Source: Mesorhizobium sp. L-8-3 | GTDB lineage: Bacteria > Pseudomonadota > Alphaproteobacteria > Rhizobiales > Rhizobiaceae | Assembly (NCBI RefSeq): GCF_016756615.1 | Contig: NZ_AP023262.1 | Span: 620,001-684,000 of the forward strand | DNA: 64,000 bases | Reading direction: 5' to 3' | Part shown: in pieces, positions 53,502 to 63,018 of the stretch | Position numbering within the stretch: position 1 is the stretch's first letter | Layout of the letters: every line of letters starts with the position of its first letter | Position numbers and translations under genes: made by a program | The notes under the pieces: generated by a model | Database searches by the model: none | Told to the model about the DNA's origin: nothing | The model's input: the letters and a program-made list of their open reading frames with translations, nothing else

Positions 53502-56500
53502 ATGGAAAATGCGATCGAGCCGAACGCCAGCGGTGTCACGCACGGTGAGGTGCCGGCTGCTGCCGAAGCGGAAACCCGCGGATCTGCCCGGGAGGTGATC
53601 CTGGCGCAGGCGGAAGGCACCGGCGCGCAGCCGGGGACGCAGTCCGATCCGGTCCCGGTCGATGTCGGGACAGGTGCGCCAGTTGAGCCCAAGCCGGTCC
53701 CGGCAGGGCAGTCGCCTTCCGCTGCAGATGGTCAGGCATCCGCCGCGGCAGGCGAATATGTCGCCGACGCGAACAACATCGTTCATCTGCCGGTCGGCGT
53801 TTCAATCGACAACATCAAGGTCAACGGAGCCGATCTCGTTCTCGAGCAGGCCGACGGGACGCTCATCACCATCAAGAATGCGGCCGCCGACATTCCGACT
53901 TTCATGCTGGGAGACGTTGAGATCCCCCGCATTGCCTTGCTCGCAGCCCTGGAGGCAAGCGGCATCGACGTCGCCTTTGGCGCGGACGGGTCGATCTCGG
54001 CTGGCTCCGGACCGAACTCAGCCCAAAGCTCCGGTGGAAATTTCGACGTGGCGGCCGGCTCGATCGGCAATCCATTCGACCTGACGGATCTGCTTCCTCC
54101 AACGGCCCTGAGTTTCCCGGTTTTTGAGGAGCGCGAGATTCTCGAGCCAGTTCGCGAGGTCGACGGGAACAATCCGCCGACGCTGACGATCGACGCGCTC
54201 GGAGGGGTGCAGGAGGATTTCGATGTCGCCGCCGGCAACCTCCGGGAAAACGGGTCGCTGTCTTTCGCGGATCTCGACGCCGATGACAGCCATACGATCG
54301 GCGCCGCGCTGGCGAGCGCCCCGACCTGGTCGGGCGGCGTACTGTCAAGCGTTCTGAGCGGCGCCGAGATCGCGGCGCTGACTTCGGGGTTTGCCGTCGA
54401 TACCAACGGCTGGGACTATAGCGTGCCGAATGCGCTGGTACAGTTCCTCGGAGTTGGGGAGACGATCACCTTTTCCTATACGGTGACAGTCGACGACGGC
54501 CATGGCGGCACCGCCAGCCAGACGGTGACGATCACCATATCAGGCACCAACGACGTGCCGGTGCTGACGGCGGACACGTCGGGTGCGGTGGCCGAGGATG
54601 TCACCGTGGCCGGCGGCAATCTGAGCGACAGCGGCACGCTGTCCTTCACCGATGTCGACGTCAATGACAGCCATACAATCAGCGCCGTGCTGACGAGCGG
54701 CCCGACTTGGTCGGGCGGCGCCCTGACGAGCGCCCTGACCGGTGCCGAGATTGCGACGCTGACCGCCGGCTTCACAGCCGATGCCGACGGTTGGGACTAT
54801 AGCGTGCCGAACGCCCTGGTGCAGTTCCTCGGGGTTGGCGAAACGATCACTTTCTCTCATACGGTGACGGTCGACGACGGCCATGGCGGCACCGCCAGCC
54901 AGACGGTGACGATCACCATCACGGGCACCAACGACGCGCCGGTGATCAGCTCGGGTCCGGGCAGCGGTTCGGTGAGCGAGATCGCCGACAACGCGGCGGG
55001 CGAGAACGCCACGCAGCACCAGGTCGGCGGCACGCTCGACTTCGGCGACGTCGACGACAGCGACGGCCACACGGTGTCGGCGGCGCCGGCGGCGGCCGGC
55101 TATCTCGGCAGCTTCGTGCCGGCGATCGGCAACGCCTCGACCGGCGACAATGCCGGGACGATCGACTGGAGCTTCTCGGTCGCGGACGCCGATCTCGACT
55201 TCCTGGCGGCGGGCGAGACCCGCACCCAGACCTATACGGTGACGGTCGACGACGGCCATGGCGGCACCGCCAGCCAGACGGTGACGATCACCATCACGGG
55301 CACCAACGACGCGCCGGTGATCAGCTCGGGTCCGGGCAGCGGTGCGGTGAGCGAGATCGCCGACAACGCGGCGGGCGAGAACGCCACGCAGCACCAGGTC
55401 GGCGGCACGCTCGACTTCGGCGACGTCGACGACAGCGACGGCCACACGGTGTCGGCGGCGCCGGCGGCGGCCGGCTATCTCGGCAGCTTCGTGCCGGCGA
55501 TCGGCAACGCCTCGACCGGCGACAATGCCGGGACGATCGACTGGAGCTTCTCGGTCGCGGACGCCGATCTCGACTTCCTGGCGGCGGGCGAGACCCGCAC
55601 CCAGACCTATACGGTGACGGTCGACGACGGCCATGGCGGCACCGCCAGCCAGACGGTGACGATCACCATCACGGGCACCAACGACGCGCCGGTGATCAGC
55701 TCGGGTCCGGGCAGCGGTGCGGTGAGCGAGATCGCCGACAACGCGGCGGGCGAGAACGCCACGCAGCACCAGGTCGGCGGCACGCTCGACTTCGGCGACG
55801 TCGACGACAGCGACGGCCACACGGTGTCGGCGGCGCCGGCGGCGGCCGGCTATCTCGGCAGCTTCGTGCCGGCGATCGGCAACGCCTCGACCGGCGACAA
55901 TGCCGGGACGATCGACTGGAGCTTCTCGGTCGCGGACGCCGATCTCGACTTCCTGGCGGCGGGCGAGACCCGCACCCAGACCTATACGGTGACGGTCGAC
56001 GACGGCCATGGCGGCACCGCCAGCCAGACGGTGACGATCACCATCACGGGCACCAACGACGCGCCGGTGATCAGCTCGGGTCCGGGCAGCGGTGCGGTGA
56101 GCGAGATCGCCGACAACGCGGCGGGCGAGAACGCCACGCAGCACCAGGTCGGCGGCACGCTCGACTTCGGCGACGTCGACGACAGCGACGGCCACACGGT
56201 GTCGGCGGCGCCGGCGGCGGCCGGCTATCTCGGCAGCTTCGTGCCGGCGATCGGCAACGCCTCGACCGGCGACAATGCCGGGACGATCGACTGGAGCTTC
56301 TCGGTCGCGGACGCCGATCTCGACTTCCTGGCGGCGGGCGAGACCCGCACCCAGACCTATACGGTGACGGTCGACGACGGCCATGGCGGCACCGCCAGCC
56401 AGACGGTGACGATCACCATCACGGGCACCAACGACGCGCCGGTGATCAGCTCGGGTCCGGGCAGCGGTGCGGTGAGCGAGATCGCCGACAACGCGGCGGG

Positions 56501-59500
56501 CGAGAACGCCACGCAGCACCAGGTCGGCGGCACGCTCGACTTCGGCGACGTCGACGACAGCGACGGCCACACGGTGTCGGCGGCGCCGGCGGCGGCCGGC
56601 TATCTCGGCAGCTTCGTGCCGGCGATCGGCAACGCCTCGACCGGCGACAATGCCGGGACGATCGACTGGAGCTTCTCGGTCGCGGACGCCGATCTCGACT
56701 TCCTGGCGGCGGGCGAGACCCGCACCCAGACCTATACGGTGACGGTCGACGACGGCCATGGCGGCACCGCCAGCCAGACGGTGACGATCACCATCACGGG
56801 CACCAACGACGCGCCGGTGATCAGCTCGGGTCCGGGCAGCGGTGCGGTGAGCGAGATCGCCGACAACGCGGCGGGCGAGAACGCCACGCAGCACCAGGTC
56901 GGCGGCACGCTCGACTTCGGCGACGTCGACGACAGCGACGGCCACACGGTGTCGGCGGCGCCGGCGGCGGCCGGCTATCTCGGCAGCTTCGTGCCGGCGA
57001 TCGGCAACGCCTCGACCGGCGACAATGCCGGGACGATCGACTGGAGCTTCTCGGTCGCGGACGCCGATCTCGACTTCCTGGCGGCGGGCGAGACCCGCAC
57101 CCAGACCTATACGGTGACGGTCGACGACGGCCATGGCGGCACCGCCAGCCAGACGGTGACGATCACCATCACGGGCACCAACGACGCGCCGGTGATCAGC
57201 TCGGGTCCGGGCAGCGGTGCGGTGAGCGAGATCGCCGACAACGCGGCGGGCGAGAACGCCACGCAGCACCAGGTCGGCGGCACGCTCGACTTCGGCGACG
57301 TCGACGACAGCGACGGCCACACGGTGTCGGCGGCGCCGGCGGCGGCCGGCTATCTCGGCAGCTTCGTGCCGGCGATCGGCAACGCCTCGACCGGCGACAA
57401 TGCCGGGACGATCGACTGGAGCTTCTCGGTCGCGGACGCCGATCTCGACTTCCTGGCGGCGGGCGAGACCCGCACCCAGACCTATACGGTGACGGTCGAC
57501 GACGGCCATGGCGGCACCGCCAGCCAGACGGTGACGATCACCATCACGGGCACCAACGACGCGCCGGTGATCAGCTCGGGTCCGGGCAGCGGTTCGGTGA
57601 GCGAGATCGCCGACAACGCGGCGGGCGAGAACGCCACGCAGCACCAGGTCGGCGGCACGCTCGACTTCGGCGACGTCGACGACAGCGACGGCCACACGGT
57701 GTCGGCGGCGCCGGCGGCGGCCGGCTATCTCGGCAGCTTCGTGCCGGCGATCGGCAACGCCTCGACCGGCGACAATGCCGGGACGATCGACTGGAGCTTC
57801 TCGGTCGCGGACGCCGATCTCGACTTCCTGGCGGCGGGCGAGACCCGCACCCAGACCTATACGGTGACGGTCGACGACGGCCATGGCGGCACCGCCAGCC
57901 AGACGGTGACGATCACCATCACGGGCACCAACGACGCGCCGGTGATCAGCTCGGGTCCGGGCAGCGGTTCGGTGAGCGAGATCGCCGACAACGCGGCGGG
58001 CGAGAACGCCACGCAGCACCAGGTCGGCGGCACGCTCGACTTCGGCGACGTCGACGACAGCGACGGCCACACGGTGTCGGCGGCGCCGGCGGCGGCCGGC
58101 TATCTCGGCAGCTTCGTGCCGGCGATCGGCAACGCCTCGACCGGCGACAATGCCGGGACGATCGACTGGAGCTTCTCGGTCGCGGACGCCGATCTCGACT
58201 TCCTGGCGGCGGGCGAGACCCGCACCCAGACCTATACGGTGACGGTCGACGACGGCCATGGCGGCACCGCCAGCCAGACGGTGACGATCACCATCACGGG
58301 CACCAACGACGCGCCGGTGATCAGCTCGGGTCCGGGCAGCGGTGCGGTGAGCGAGATCGCCGACAACGCGGCGGGCGAGAACGCCACGCAGCACCAGGTC
58401 GGCGGCACGCTCGACTTCGGCGACGTCGACGACAGCGACGGCCACACGGTGTCGGCGGCGCCGGCGGCGGCCGGCTATCTCGGCAGCTTCGTGCCGGCGA
58501 TCGGCAACGCCTCGACCGGCGACAATGCCGGGACGATCGACTGGAGCTTCTCGGTCGCGGACGCCGATCTCGACTTCCTGGCGGCGGGCGAGACCCGCAC
58601 CCAGACCTATACGGTGACGGTCGACGACGGCCATGGCGGCACCGCCAGCCAGACGGTGACGATCACCATCACGGGCACCAACGACGCGCCGGTGATCAGC
58701 TCGGGTCCGGGCAGCGGTGCGGTGAGCGAGATCGCCGACAACGCGGCGGGCGAGAACGCCACGCAGCACCAGGTCGGCGGCACGCTCGACTTCGGCGACG
58801 TCGACGACAGCGACGGCCACACGGTGTCGGCGGCGCCGGCGGCGGCCGGCTATCTCGGCAGCTTCGTGCCGGCGATCGGCAACGCCTCGACCGGCGACAA
58901 TGCCGGGACGATCGACTGGAGCTTCTCGGTCGCGGACGCCGATCTCGACTTCCTGGCGGCGGGCGAGACCCGCACCCAGACCTATACGGTGACGGTCGAC
59001 GACGGCCATGGCGGCACCGCCAGCCAGACGGTGACGATCACCATCACGGGCACCAACGACGCGCCGGTGATCAGCTCGGGTCCGGGCAGCGGTGCGGTGA
59101 GCGAGATCGCCGACAACGCGGCGGGCGAGAACGCCACGCAGCACCAGGTCGGCGGCACGCTCGACTTCGGCGACGTCGACGACAGCGACGGCCACACGGT
59201 GTCGGCGGCGCCGGCGGCGGCCGGCTATCTCGGCAGCTTCGTGCCGGCGATCGGCAACGCCTCGACCGGCGACAATGCCGGGACGATCGACTGGAGCTTC
59301 TCGGTCGCGGACGCCGATCTCGACTTCCTGGCGGCGGGCGAGACCCGCACCCAGACCTATACGGTGACGGTCGACGACGGCCATGGCGGCACCGCCAGCC
59401 AGACGGTGACGATCACCATCACGGGCACCAACGACGCGCCGGTGATCAGCTCGGGTCCGGGCAGCGGTGCGGTGAGCGAGATCGCCGACAACGCGGCGGG

Positions 59501-62381
59501 CGAGAACGCCACGCAGCACCAGGTCGGCGGCACGCTCGACTTCGGCGACGTCGACGACAGCGACGGCCACACGGTGTCGGCGGCGCCGGCGGCGGCCGGC
59601 TATCTCGGCAGCTTCGTGCCGGCGATCGGCAACGCCTCGACCGGCGACAATGCCGGGACGATCGACTGGAGCTTCTCGGTCGCGGACGCCGATCTCGACT
59701 TCCTGGCGGCGGGCGAGACCCGCACCCAGACCTATACGGTGACGGTCGACGACGGCCATGGCGGCACCGCCAGCCAGACGGTGACGATCACCATCACGGG
59801 CACCAACGACGCGCCGGTGATCAGCTCGGGTCCGGGCAGCGGTGCGGTGAGCGAGATCGCCGACAACGCGGCGGGCGAGAACGCCACGCAGCACCAGGTC
59901 GGCGGCACGCTCGACTTCGGCGACGTCGACGACAGCGACGGCCACACGGTGTCGGCGGCGCCGGCGGCGGCCGGCTATCTCGGCAGCTTCGTGCCGGCGA
60001 TCGGCAACGCCTCGACCGGCGACAATGCCGGGACGATCGACTGGAGCTTCTCGGTCGCGGACGCCGATCTCGACTTCCTGGCGGCGGGCGAGACCCGCAC
60101 CCAGACCTATACGGTGACGGTCGACGACGGCCATGGCGGCACCGCCAGCCAGACGGTGACGATCACCATCACGGGCACCAACGACGCGCCGGTGATCAGC
60201 TCGGGTCCGGGCAGCGGTGCGGTGAGCGAGATCGCCGACAACGCGGCGGGCGAGAACGCCACGCAGCACCAGGTCGGCGGCACGCTCGACTTCGGCGACG
60301 TCGACGACAGCGACGGCCACACGGTGTCGGCGGCGCCGGCGGCGGCCGGCTATCTCGGCAGCTTCGTGCCGGCGATCGGCAACGCCTCGACCGGCGACAA
60401 TGCCGGGACGATCGACTGGAGCTTCTCGGTCGCGGACGCCGATCTCGACTTCCTGGCGGCGGGCGAGACCCGCACCCAGACCTATACGGTGACGGTCGAC
60501 GACGGCCATGGCGGCACCGCCAGCCAGACGGTGACGATCACCATATCAGGCACCAACGACGCGCCGGTCCTGGTGGCGGACACGGCAGGTGCGGTCACGG
60601 AGGACGTCAACGTTGTTGCCGGAAATCTGACGGACAGCGGAGTTCTTTCATTCACCGACGTCGACCTGTCCGACAGCCACACGATCCAGTCGTCTCTGCT
60701 GAGCGGCCCGACCTGGTCGGGCGGCGCGCTGGGCAGCGTTCTGACCGGCGCTCAGATCGCCGCGCTGACCTCAGGCTTCACGGCCGATCACGACAGCTGG
60801 GACTACAGCGTGTCGAACGATCTGGTGCAGTTCCTGGGGGCCGGCGAGACGATCACCTTCTCCCACACCGTCACGGTGAACGACGGCCATGGCGGCACCG
60901 ACAGCCAGGTTGTGACGGTCACCATCAACGGCGCCGACGATCAGCCCGTCATCCAGAATTCCGTAACCTGGGTCCCCAGCGACCCCGCACAGCAGACCTT
61001 GGGCTCACCCAGCTATGCTGATGGCTATCCCATCTTCGTCGCTACGCCGACCGATGCGGACGCCAACGACAATGTCGTCATGACTGCGAATGGCGTACCG
61101 GGCGGTGTCTTCTACTTCAACGGCTCAAGCTATGTGGCTCTTACCTCGGGAACTGTCGTCTTTGACAAGGACAACGGCATCAATCTGCTTGATGATCTTG
61201 TGTACCGACCAACATCGGCACCGGGTGACACGGTCAATACGTCGCTGACATTCGCCGTATCCGATGGAAGCGGACCGACGCAGACGCAGACGGTCACGAT
61301 CAACGAGGTGCCGCCGACGCGGCTCCCGGCCGAATCCAGTCAGATCGGCGACGGCGCATCGCCACTGACGTCCGGCAACTCTCAAATAGGAACCCTTACG
61401 CTGTCAGAGGCGTTCGTCAGCGGGATCATGTCGAATCTTGGCACGGCGACGATTCAGGTTCTGACCGATTTCCAGCGGACGCCGGTTGTCGCTCCGATCC
61501 CTGTGGGAGAGCAAAATCCGACGGTGTTCAATGCCGACAATGCAGGAAGTCAGCGCGAAGGCGAGGTGCAGGTCGAACTGATCATCAACGGCGACCGCTT
61601 TGCGGTCGTCGAGGACGATCTGACCGCTGCGGACTTCGAACAAAGCTGGTTCTACGACAGTGCGACCGGCCTGATGAAGGCTACGGTCAGCTACAGCAAC
61701 ATCTTCCAGCTCGACGCATCGGGCAACGCGACCTCCACCAGCCTTGCGCAATATCTCGCTGCCAATCCGGCACAGGAGGGAGATACCTGGACGCTTTCCT
61801 ATTTCGACAATGACGGGGGCAACTACCAGGCACGTCTGGCAAAGTTCGAATTCTTCTACTCCGACCCCGGCGATCCAGGGATCACCGTGAGCGGAAACTC
61901 AACGCAGCCAGACCAGATGTATGGCACGTCAGGTATCGACACCTTGAACGGCAACGGCGGTGACGATCTGATCTACGGACGCGGGGGAAATGACATTATC
62001 AATGGCGGGGATGGCGATGATCTTCTCGTCGGCGGCCTGGGTGCCGACACGATGACCGGCGGCGCCGGAGCAGATGTCTTCGTCGTCAGCGCGGATGCGA
62101 TCGGCGCCATCGATGACCTCATCGTCAATTTCGAGAGCGGAGCGTCCGGAGATTCGATCGATCTCAGCGAACTGCTGGACAATCTGACGGGCGTGACCAA
62201 TCTCGAGACATCCGGCTATGTCAACATCATTTCCGGCGCCGACACGCAGGTCCAGGTCGATGTCGATGGCGGCGGGAACAATTTCCAGACGGTGGCTGTC
62301 CTCCAAGGCTACACGCATGTCGACGAAGCAATCAAAATTCTGTTCGACGACGGTACCGGGACGAAAACGGATAACGTATGA
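53502..62381 (+). CDS. Giant VCBS/RTX adhesin, Lap-like type I secretion substrate
   Basis: This 2959-residue protein has a disordered N-terminus (1-80), then AAAG at residues 81-84. A beta-rich module follows (about 90-180, HLPVGVSIDNIKVNGADLVL), with a second small site VAAG at 183-186 just after it. Next come VCBS-type domains. After two diverged ones (about 225-480), fifteen 125-residue units repeat almost without change (about 482-2356). One further VCBS unit, a unique region, RTX turns (about 2810-2860, NGNGGDDLIYGRGGNDIING) and a VCA0849-type type I secretion C-terminus (DSIDLSELLDNL) finish it. There is no Sec signal. AAAG fits the LapG consensus, so the protein is probably held in the outer membrane until the LapG-like protease cuts it. 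The start at 53502 is set by GGGGTGGG. Confidence 0.92.
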   Translation: MENAIEPNASGVTHGEVPAAAEAETRGSAREVILAQAEGTGAQPGTQSDPVPVDVGTGAPVEPKPVPAGQSPSAADGQASAAAGEYVADANNIVHLPVGVSIDNIKVNGADLVLEQADGTLITIKNAAADIPTFMLGDVEIPRIALLAALEASGIDVAFGADGSISAGSGPNSAQSSGGNFDVAAGSIGNPFDLTDLLPPTALSFPVFEEREILEPVREVDGNNPPTLTIDALGGVQEDFDVAAGNLRENGSLSFADLDADDSHTIGAALASAPTWSGGVLSSVLSGAEIAALTSGFAVDTNGWDYSVPNALVQFLGVGETITFSYTVTVDDGHGGTASQTVTITISGTNDVPVLTADTSGAVAEDVTVAGGNLSDSGTLSFTDVDVNDSHTISAVLTSGPTWSGGALTSALTGAEIATLTAGFTADADGWDYSVPNALVQFLGVGETITFSHTVTVDDGHGGTASQTVTITITGTNDAPVISSGPGSGSVSEIADNAAGENATQHQVGGTLDFGDVDDSDGHTVSAAPAAAGYLGSFVPAIGNASTGDNAGTIDWSFSVADADLDFLAAGETRTQTYTVTVDDGHGGTASQTVTITITGTNDAPVISSGPGSGAVSEIADNAAGENATQHQVGGTLDFGDVDDSDGHTVSAAPAAAGYLGSFVPAIGNASTGDNAGTIDWSFSVADADLDFLAAGETRTQTYTVTVDDGHGGTASQTVTITITGTNDAPVISSGPGSGAVSEIADNAAGENATQHQVGGTLDFGDVDDSDGHTVSAAPAAAGYLGSFVPAIGNASTGDNAGTIDWSFSVADADLDFLAAGETRTQTYTVTVDDGHGGTASQTVTITITGTNDAPVISSGPGSGAVSEIADNAAGENATQHQVGGTLDFGDVDDSDGHTVSAAPAAAGYLGSFVPAIGNASTGDNAGTIDWSFSVADADLDFLAAGETRTQTYTVTVDDGHGGTASQTVTITITGTNDAPVISSGPGSGAVSEIADNAAGENATQHQVGGTLDFGDVDDSDGHTVSAAPAAAGYLGSFVPAIGNASTGDNAGTIDWSFSVADADLDFLAAGETRTQTYTVTVDDGHGGTASQTVTITITGTNDAPVISSGPGSGAVSEIADNAAGENATQHQVGGTLDFGDVDDSDGHTVSAAPAAAGYLGSFVPAIGNASTGDNAGTIDWSFSVADADLDFLAAGETRTQTYTVTVDDGHGGTASQTVTITITGTNDAPVISSGPGSGAVSEIADNAAGENATQHQVGGTLDFGDVDDSDGHTVSAAPAAAGYLGSFVPAIGNASTGDNAGTIDWSFSVADADLDFLAAGETRTQTYTVTVDDGHGGTASQTVTITITGTNDAPVISSGPGSGSVSEIADNAAGENATQHQVGGTLDFGDVDDSDGHTVSAAPAAAGYLGSFVPAIGNASTGDNAGTIDWSFSVADADLDFLAAGETRTQTYTVTVDDGHGGTASQTVTITITGTNDAPVISSGPGSGSVSEIADNAAGENATQHQVGGTLDFGDVDDSDGHTVSAAPAAAGYLGSFVPAIGNASTGDNAGTIDWSFSVADADLDFLAAGETRTQTYTVTVDDGHGGTASQTVTITITGTNDAPVISSGPGSGAVSEIADNAAGENATQHQVGGTLDFGDVDDSDGHTVSAAPAAAGYLGSFVPAIGNASTGDNAGTIDWSFSVADADLDFLAAGETRTQTYTVTVDDGHGGTASQTVTITITGTNDAPVISSGPGSGAVSEIADNAAGENATQHQVGGTLDFGDVDDSDGHTVSAAPAAAGYLGSFVPAIGNASTGDNAGTIDWSFSVADADLDFLAAGETRTQTYTVTVDDGHGGTASQTVTITITGTNDAPVISSGPGSGAVSEIADNAAGENATQHQVGGTLDFGDVDDSDGHTVSAAPAAAGYLGSFVPAIGNASTGDNAGTIDWSFSVADADLDFLAAGETRTQTYTVTVDDGHGGTASQTVTITITGTNDAPVISSGPGSGAVSEIADNAAGENATQHQVGGTLDFGDVDDSDGHTVSAAPAAAGYLGSFVPAIGNASTGDNAGTIDWSFSVADADLDFLAAGETRTQTYTVTVDDGHGGTASQTVTITITGTNDAPVISSGPGSGAVSEIADNAAGENATQHQVGGTLDFGDVDDSDGHTVSAAPAAAGYLGSFVPAIGNASTGDNAGTIDWSFSVADADLDFLAAGETRTQTYTVTVDDGHGGTASQTVTITITGTNDAPVISSGPGSGAVSEIADNAAGENATQHQVGGTLDFGDVDDSDGHTVSAAPAAAGYLGSFVPAIGNASTGDNAGTIDWSFSVADADLDFLAAGETRTQTYTVTVDDGHGGTASQTVTITISGTNDAPVLVADTAGAVTEDVNVVAGNLTDSGVLSFTDVDLSDSHTIQSSLLSGPTWSGGALGSVLTGAQIAALTSGFTADHDSWDYSVSNDLVQFLGAGETITFSHTVTVNDGHGGTDSQVVTVTINGADDQPVIQNSVTWVPSDPAQQTLGSPSYADGYPIFVATPTDADANDNVVMTANGVPGGVFYFNGSSYVALTSGTVVFDKDNGINLLDDLVYRPTSAPGDTVNTSLTFAVSDGSGPTQTQTVTINEVPPTRLPAESSQIGDGASPLTSGNSQIGTLTLSEAFVSGIMSNLGTATIQVLTDFQRTPVVAPIPVGEQNPTVFNADNAGSQREGEVQVELIINGDRFAVVEDDLTAADFEQSWFYDSATGLMKATVSYSNIFQLDASGNATSTSLAQYLAANPAQEGDTWTLSYFDNDGGNYQARLAKFEFFYSDPGDPGITVSGNSTQPDQMYGTSGIDTLNGNGGDDLIYGRGGNDIINGGDGDDLLVGGLGADTMTGGAGADVFVVSADAIGAIDDLIVNFESGASGDSIDLSELLDNLTGVTNLETSGYVNIISGADTQVQVDVDGGGNNFQTVAVLQGYTHVDEAIKILFDDGTGTKTDNV
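54945..60569 (+). repeat. Fifteen tandem 375-bp coding repeats, nearly identical
   Basis: Fifteen copies of exactly 375 bases (125 codons) follow head to tail. The only difference I see inside the array is one base: units 1, 8 and 9 read GGTTCGGTG (Ser) where the others read GGTGCGGTG (Ala), plus a small change at the end of unit 15 (ACCATATCAGG). Each unit ends with the VCBS signature (DGHGGTASQTVTITITGTND). The near-perfect identity points to very recent amplification or constant homogenisation. Confidence 0.95.
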
Positions 62382-62429
62382 TTGAAATCTATTGTCGAAA
62401 TCTCGCAGGGTAACTTAGGGGAACGGGGA

Positions 62430-62798
62430 ATGCGCATGAGCTCGAGACTGGCCGCGGCCGCGTCGATCGTGATGTTTCTGGGAGGGCAGGCGGCGAGTGC
62501 CGATCTCAACACCGGTGCCGCAGTGGAATATTGCAGGATTGCGGGAACCTCGAACCTGATCCTCACGGAAAGCGACACGACGTTGAAGAACGAAGTGGTC
62601 CGGCTGATGGATGAGGCGATCGCAGTCGCCAAGAGCGACCAATGGATCAACTCGTCCAGGCCGGCCTTCCTGTGGGCTTCGGAAGCGAAGGTCGCCTGCG
62701 GTATGGCTTATGGCTACCTGAAGACGAGTTATCGCGACGAGGACACCATCAACAAGTGCGAGTGCTTCCACAACCGGATGGTCGAGTACATGAACTGA
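62430..62798 (+). CDS. Small exported cysteine-containing protein downstream of the adhesin
   Basis: This 122-residue protein has a signal peptide (SSRLAAAASIVMFLGGQA, cut after ASA) and a mature part of about 98 residues with four cysteines (EYCRIAG, KVACGMAYGYL, and KCECFHNRM). These could form two disulfides in the periplasm. I do not recognise the family. It follows the adhesin stop by 48 bases in the same direction, with GGGGAACGGGGA as its binding site, so it is probably cotranscribed. A role in adhesin handling is possible but only from position. A second ATG at 62436 could also be the start. Confidence 0.8.
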   Translation: MRMSSRLAAAASIVMFLGGQAASADLNTGAAVEYCRIAGTSNLILTESDTTLKNEVVRLMDEAIAVAKSDQWINSSRPAFLWASEAKVACGMAYGYLKTSYRDEDTINKCECFHNRMVEYMN

Positions 62799-63018
62799 CC
62801 CGCCGGTCTCGGGCGCGCATGTTCGCAACGCCGATTGGCGGACCATGGGTCTTGCCATGCGTCCATCGCTATCTTTCCTCGACCTTCGTTTCGCCGAAGG
62901 CCCGGGATCCGGCCGGCAATGTGCGATCGCTGGGCACGATCGCCTCCTGCGGGGAACACACCGATATGCCGGGGAGGCGGAGTCCGCCACAGCGATCCGA
63001 TTCTCGGGAGGGTAATGG

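Noticed and set aside
54540-60509. An open minus-strand frame of 1989 codons opposite the adhesin repeats
   Set aside because: It is the reverse shadow of the 375-bp array; because the repeat length is a multiple of three, one stop-free unit makes the whole array stop-free. The product is highly Arg/Val/Asp-rich, without a domain or start signal.
54945-60569. The regular direct repeats as a possible CRISPR array
   Set aside because: The units are 375 bases long, contiguous without spacers, and code in frame for VCBS domains.
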